From: Piper betle | Lineage: Eukaryota > Streptophyta > Magnoliopsida > Piperales > Piperaceae | DNA length: 64,000 nucleotides | Direction: 5' to 3' | NCBI GenBank assembly: GCA_033002965.1 | Contig: JAURVB010014573.1 | Coordinates: 1-64,000 of the forward strand | Part shown: positions 58,597-64,000 of the stretch, piece after piece | Layout: every line of letters starts with the position of its first letter | Numbering within the stretch: position 1 is the first letter of the stretch | Notes under the pieces: model-generated | Seen by the model: the letters and a program-made list of their open reading frames with translations, nothing else | Databases searched by the model: none | What the model was told of the DNA's origin: nothing | Made by a program: the position numbers and the translations under genes

Positions 58597-59790
58597 TCAC
58601 GCAACAGCTGGAGCAAATAAGTCAGTGAAACACTGCCTCAGCTCGTCCTCATGCTCCCAAGGTGCCTTCTTCATGTCATTCCTAGACCACAAAACCTTGA
58701 CTAGGGGCACCTCCTTCTGATGAAGGGTCATTGAACAGTGATCCATGACTTGCACAACCTCCTCCTCATACTACAGTTTGGGATGGAGCTCCAACTCCTT
58801 GTATGAGATCTGATGTGATTGATCGGCCAAACACCTCCCCGGTATAGAAACATGAACACTGGATGCACTCCTGGAAAACTAGGCGGATGAGAAAGCTTGT
58901 AGGCCACCTCTCCTACTCGCTCGAGCACCTCAAACAGAGCAACTTATCTTAGGCTCTGCTTGCCTCGCTTCTTGAATCTCACGCTTCTTTTGATCGCAGA
59001 GACTTTCAGGAGAATAGGATCTCCAGGAACAAAGCTAACCTTACAACACCTCTAATCTGTCTACCTGAGTTGCCCTTAACTACTGACAAATGGTCTTAAT
59101 AACCTTATGCAAATCCTATAACATCTCAGGACCAACGGCCAACGGCAGTCCGCCCTCAAGCCAACACTACATTGTTTGTCTTACAACATTGGAGCCATAC
59201 CAATGCTCACATGATAACAATGTTGTAGGCAAACTCTACCAATGAGAGATACTCATCCCATGAACCACCTAAGTTTAGTACATATATTTGAGCAAGTCCT
59301 CGTGGATCTGAATTGTCTACTCTAACTACCCATCAAGATGATACCATATACTGAACTTGGTCTTTGTGTTCAACTTGCTTCGCAACGACGTCCAGAATGC
59401 AAACGTGAACTTTGTATCTTGGTTGGAGTCAATCTCTCTCGGCACCCCATGTAGTATGATAATCTGGCTTATGTATAGTCTGACTAAGGTAGTCAAGAGA
59501 CACGTCTTTCTGCTTAGAATGAAGTATATTGATTTTGTCAACCAATCTATAATGACTCACACTATATCAAGCTGACGATGTGTAAATGGTAGACCTGTGA
59601 CAAAAATCATAAGTGATACAATCCCACTTCCACTTGAAAAGAGAAAACGGCTAACTACATGCTCAACCTTCACTTGTTGACAGACAAGACATCTTGACAC
59701 TATGTCAAGTACGTCATTTTTCAGCCAAGGCCACCACTATGATCAGACATAATTATACACTTCATGGATCTAGGGTGGACCGGACATCTA
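58597..59790 (-). pseudogene. Gypsy integrase remnant
   Basis: Minus-strand pieces in order: a zinc-binding end, SRCLVCQQVKVEHV (about 59670); the core TKSIYFILSRKT, LYISQIIILHGVPREIDSNQ and DTKFTFAFWTSLRSKLNTKT; then VLERVGEVAYKLSHPPSFPG and VHPVF; and the C-terminal KAPWEHEDELRQCFTDLFAP before the stop at 58597. These are the standard landmarks of Ty3/gypsy integrases, up to the C-terminal domain. Frameshifts and stops separate them. Protease, reverse transcriptase and RNase H are absent to the right, where unrelated DNA begins near 59900. Confidence 0.88.
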
Positions 59791-59879
59791 GAATAGTGTG
59801 CCTCCTGAAGAATGCGCTATTGGATACCTGAGTGCGCTGGCAACTCTAGCACGTGCAACTTGCCTCTCATCTGCACCAA

Positions 59880-60419
59880 ATATGTTCGCATGAACTCCTC
59901 TCCTCCTCATGCATGTTGGCCGAGACATTAGAGAGCTCCCTCCCGACCTCCCTGCCACTTCGTCGCTGACTGATGGTTGACGGCGACTTCACCGGAGTTT
60001 CGATGAGGTTAAACTCCTCTCACTCCATTGCCCTAATTTGTGAGAAATTAGGAAAGTGAGTTGGGATTTTTTCTGCCCGACTTCGTTCCAGTCCAGCGAG
60101 CAATTTCTTTTTTGGCTTGTTTGAGACTGCACGTTCATGACTGCATAGCCAAAAGCCCAATTTTGTCTAATTATTTTTGTTCGTGACCATTTAACTGCCT
60201 AGAATTGTAAACTTATGTCTATGTTGTGTTTGTGTCTTGACTCTATCTAGAAATCCATTAAAAGTCTACTCAGGTGGTGTTCACCTATACAACCAAATAT
60301 GAAAACTCCTACTATTTAGACTTGTTTAATTAAGCAATATTGAACTGACTTGAATTCACTTCTATTCGAATAAAGACTTATTTTTCTTAAGTCCAATTAA
60401 TGCTAATTTGATCTTTCTA
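59880..60419. other. Spacer between two opposed retroelement remnants
   Basis: No domain. It separates the minus-strand gypsy remnant from the plus-strand copia remnant and may include leader sequence of the latter. Confidence 0.4.
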
Positions 60420-63250
60420 GAGTATTAGTAAATGGGGGTTTTATTAGAGAGCTTAAAACTGCCAGACATGTTCTTTCGGATGAAAAGCAAGTCCAAAAAG
60501 TAATTCACTCATTGTCCCATTCATTGGAGCATATGAAAGTGAATTTGACCCACAATGAAAAAATGATAACTTTTTGATGATGTTTCACACCATCTTGAGT
60601 TAGAAGACGAGTACCTTGAGGCGGCTAAGTCCTCTTCTGGAGATGTTTTCATGGTTGAATCTTCTCAGGCTCGAGCTTTTGGTTCTCAACGTTCTAGATG
60701 TTGGCACCCCAAGAAAAAATGGTCAAATCCTCAAAACATCTTTCATTAAGTTAAGAATGATCAAGAAAAGTATCCCAAGAAGTGTGAAAAGGACTTGAGC
60801 ACAATTGTTTGCTACAACTGCGGTCCAACACTATGCTCGTTTTTGCATCGAGCCTAAAAGGTACATCATTTCCTAATGCTTCTCTTTATGTTTCTAGATG
60901 TTTGATGTTATTAGACTTATATCCTTTTTGGATTGTTGATCTAGGTTCAACAAAACACATAACTAGAGATCGAGGAGCATATATGGAGTTTTACCAGATT
61001 CCACAAGGGACACGATGGACTTATGTTGCAACAACTCCATAGTTGAAGTCTAAGGAGTAGGCAATTGCAAGTTAGTATTGCGAGGTGGCCATACTTAACT
61101 GTTGCATGGTGTACAACAAACTCCAAATATTTGATGAAAACTAGTGTTAGTCAAAATCTCTTTGGAGTTAGGATATTCTTTAAATTTTACTGGTCACACA
61201 CTAACCATTTATTTTTGTTTTGAGTATTATGGATATGGCTTTATTTCTAATGGTTTTATCATTTTGGATATTGATTATTCTCAAATTTCAAATAAGAATA
61301 ATAATTATTCATTTTTGGCTTCAAGTAGTAGTGATTTAATTGATATATCAATATGACATTCATGATTAGGACACATTGGTTAAGATCATATGAAACGTTT
61401 AGCTGAAGAAGGCTTGTTAGAACCTCTATCACATATTGATTTGCCAGTATGTGAGTGTCGTTTATCTGGAAAAGCGACTAGGAAACCTTTTGGAGAGGTT
61501 ACTAGAATTCAAACTCCTTTGCAACTCATTCATTTTGATATCTATGGCCCTATGAACTTTAAAGCTAGACATGACACTCATTATTTTATAACTTTCATTG
61601 ATGACTTCACACATTTTAGTATAGTATACTTAATTTCCCATGGGTATGAAACCTTAGATTGTTTCAAATATTTTCAGCATATGACTAAAAATTAGTTAAA
61701 TATAAAAATTAAAGCCTAACAAATTGATAAGGGTAGAGAGTACTTTTTATCAATTTTAAGAATGATGTGAAGAAAAGAGAATTGCTAGGAAATTATTTAT
61801 CCTTTAACACGCAACAAAATGGTGTTGTTGAGTGAAGAAATAGAACCCTTTTAGATATGATTAGGTCTATGATGATGCAGGCTACTTCCCCAATTTTCAT
61901 TTGGGGTGATGCCTTATTGACTGTTGCCTACATAATTAACTGAATGCCTTTAAAGTCAGTATCTTCTACACCTTATGAGTTATGGACTAGGTGAAAGCCT
62001 AATCTTACTCATTCTTCTAGTAAATTTTGCAAGTTGGGTCCTAGAGGCAAAAATGTATCTTTATCAGATACCTTGAACACACCAAGGGGTACGTGTTCAA
62101 TCATGAACAAATAGATGGAAGCATTTTTAAATTAGAATCATGAAATGTCACTTTTCTAAAGAATGATTTTCCACAATGGCATGAAATATCACTCTCATTT
62201 AAATCTATTTGAGATTGAAGAATTTGACACTAGTGTTGCTCCACTTCAACCTATTCCACAAGTTGATGATTATCACAAGAAATTTCATCACAGTGGCAAG
62301 ATGAATATACATATTCTTGAAGAAGGGCAATTATGTCGTAGTGAGTGTGCCCTTGTCTCATGGCACTGTTTTGATATTGTGATAGAAATTTTAGTACTTC
62401 GAGGGAAAATTAACCAAAGTTAATTTGGGATGCATTCTCAAGTAGTACTAGTAATAAGTGGAAAAAGGCAATGGAAGAAGAAATAAAGTCAATGAAGATT
62501 AACAAAGTTTGAACTTTGGTTGATCTTCTTCAAGGACGTAAGGCTATTGGCAACAAAGGCACATTAAAACTCAAAAGAAAGGCAGATCACTCAATTGAAA
62601 AATACAAAGCCCACCTGATTGCCGAGGGTCACGCTCAGTAGGAAAGCATCAATTATGAAGAAAAATTTTTCTCTAGTAGTTTGATTTATATCAATTTGCA
62701 TGCTATTGTCCATCATAGCATATTTAGATGTAGAATTACATCAACCGGACGTTAAAATCACATTTTTGAATGGAGAGTGGGATGAGGAGTTATACATGCA
62801 ACAACCAACACAATTTGTTGTACCAAGCCAAGAGAACAAGGTATACAAACTTCAACATTCAATCTATGACCTACAGCAGTCATTTAGATTGTAGAATTTG
62901 CATTTCTAAAAATTGTAATTTCTTATAGCTTCACAATGATTCTAGAGGATAATTGCATTTACATTAAACGTTCTGAAATTTTGTTGGTAATTTTATCTCT
63001 ATATCTAGATGATATTTTGCAAGTTGGTAATGATACCATTAAGGGATGATTGTCTTCCAATTTTGAGATGAAGGACATGGGTGAAGCTAAATTTATTTTG
63101 AATGTTAAAATTCGGCAAGATCGATTAAAAAACTTGCTTTCTTTCAAAAGAATCTTATAGTAAGAAGGTTCTCAAACTTTTTAACATGAGTTTATGTAAA
63201 CCCATAGATACCCCAATAATAAAAGGTGAATACCTTATGCTATCTTTTGA
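60420..63250 (+). pseudogene. Copia gag-pol remnant
   Basis: Plus-strand fragments in order: a gag-like HSLEHMKVNLTHNEKMITFD and LELEDEYLEAAKSSSG; a damaged zinc knuckle CYNCGPTLC (about 60815); protease PFWIVDLGSTKHIT, with DLG in place of DSG; pre-integrase and integrase KRLAEEGLLEPLSH, LIHFDIYGPMNFKARHDT, FITFIDDFTHFSIVY; MPLKSVSSTPYELWT; reverse transcriptase EEEIKSMKINKV, YLDVELHQPDVKITFLNGEW, KVYKLQHSIYDLQQSFRL and LSLYLDDILQVGNDT, with the YLDD catalytic motif intact. Many stops and shifts. I see no LTRs. It is distinct from the copia element at 35954-39320. Confidence 0.88.
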
Positions 63251-64000
63251 CTCTAAAAAGAAATAAAAAATAACCAAAATCTCATATGCAAGTGCCGTTC
63301 ACAATTTTTCATGATATACACTATATAACCAATATTGAGGGTCTAGTGAGAAAAGATATCAATCAAATCTAAATCCATTACACTATCAAACTGTGAAAGA
63401 GATTTTCGTATATGCCTCAAGGGCACTCCACATTATTCTATTTCCCGCGAAGGAGTAAACTTGGAGCCGATTAGCTTTGGGGATCTTGGCTGTGAATCCA
63501 TATTCTTCTCTTAGTTGTGACTTAAATTAATTTTTAAGAACGTCTTCAATTTATTCTGCTGGTGCAAAGGTACACATTTTAATATCTGATTTATTAAATT
63601 CTTTAGCTCCAAACAGCCTTGACTTTGTAAGTTGACTTCTATGATCGATGTGTGATGGGTCTCAACCACCCATAAGCGCCTTGACCAACGCCACTGCAGC
63701 GTGCCTTACCGGTGCTTGCCCATTATGTCTCACATGAAAATTTAATAAAAGGTTACGTATAAATGCTACATCTTGCTGGCAGTTGGCACTCACAAAATGT
63801 ATTCCACAAGATGGGAGGAAATTTGCAGGCTATGCCCTGAATGTATAACTGATGATTATAAGGTCATCTTTTTATTTGTATGTGAAATGGTCGTTGATCC
63901 TATTTAGGGGTACCTATGGTCTAGTTTGGTTGGGTTTGGTCAGATATCGACTAAAACAAACCCATTATGTAAGGTTAAGTTTATAAACCAAATGCAACAA
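63251..64000. other. No gene recognised at the right edge
   Basis: Sequence past the reverse-transcriptase remnant shows no RNase H or LTR that I can identify. Confidence 0.45.

Noticed and set aside
1..64000. CRISPR arrays, operons, ribosome-binding sites
   Set aside because: This is eukaryotic nuclear DNA; no regularly spaced direct repeats with unique spacers or bacterial gene layout are present.

Overview
This window is flowering-plant nuclear DNA. Protein genes are sparse and intron-rich, intergenic DNA is AT-rich, and most of the sequence is transposable elements in various states of decay, plus a plastid-derived insert. A very GC-rich first exon (translocator gene, 30.2-30.6 kb) and GC-rich kinase and promoter fragments in an AT-rich background suggest a monocot; I cannot name the species.

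Three host genes can be assembled exon by exon, all on the minus strand. (1) 6049-8804: an eight-exon gene for a polytopic membrane protein of the plant-specific At1g10660 type, intact (346 aa). (2) 24727-25613: a four-exon gene for an 87-aa protein with the plant-specific TIGR01589 domain; its start ATG is the last codon of exon 1. (3) 27516-30594: a nine-exon plastid phosphoenolpyruvate/phosphate translocator (PPT), complete except for a net one-base deletion at the exon 5/6 junction. A possible first exon of an unknown gene lies at 154-474. Broken host genes are a receptor-like kinase (16.44-17.33 kb), a MYB98-type MYB without its R3 repeat (50.7-51.6 kb) and a GC-rich promoter/leader interrupted by a copia element (39.3-39.6 kb).

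Mobile DNA by region: 1.0-4.2 kb, a deleted Mutator-like element (MULE) and a third terminus of the same family. 14.1-16.2 kb, a degenerate tandem array split by plastid ycf2-like DNA. 18.9-23.5 kb, a gypsy solo LTR with a perfect CCATG duplication, carrying a hAT-like element (TTTGAGTC duplication) and a small MULE. 30.87-34.84 kb, a near-complete FAR1-type MULE with a decayed transposase. 35.95-39.32 kb, a copia element with a CTCCAT duplication and a large internal deletion. 40.7-42.8 kb, a 2.1-kb fold-back structure. 43.5-49.2 kb, a tandemly duplicated gypsy LTR region with minisatellites. 53.1-53.75 kb, a short hAT-like element. 55-59.8 kb, a minus-strand gypsy remnant. 60.4-63.3 kb, a plus-strand copia remnant.

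The most distinctive system is the MULE family. Each terminus reads inward as a GGGCAGC-type end, then a palindrome around GGGCCGTTGGATC-GATCCAACGGCCC, then a long C-rich, G-poor arm. Two members also carry arrays built on GACTCGAGTC, and two share the spliced 3' end of a FAR1-like transposase gene. Exon, splice and repeat calls are from reading the sequence by eye; no alignments or database searches were run.
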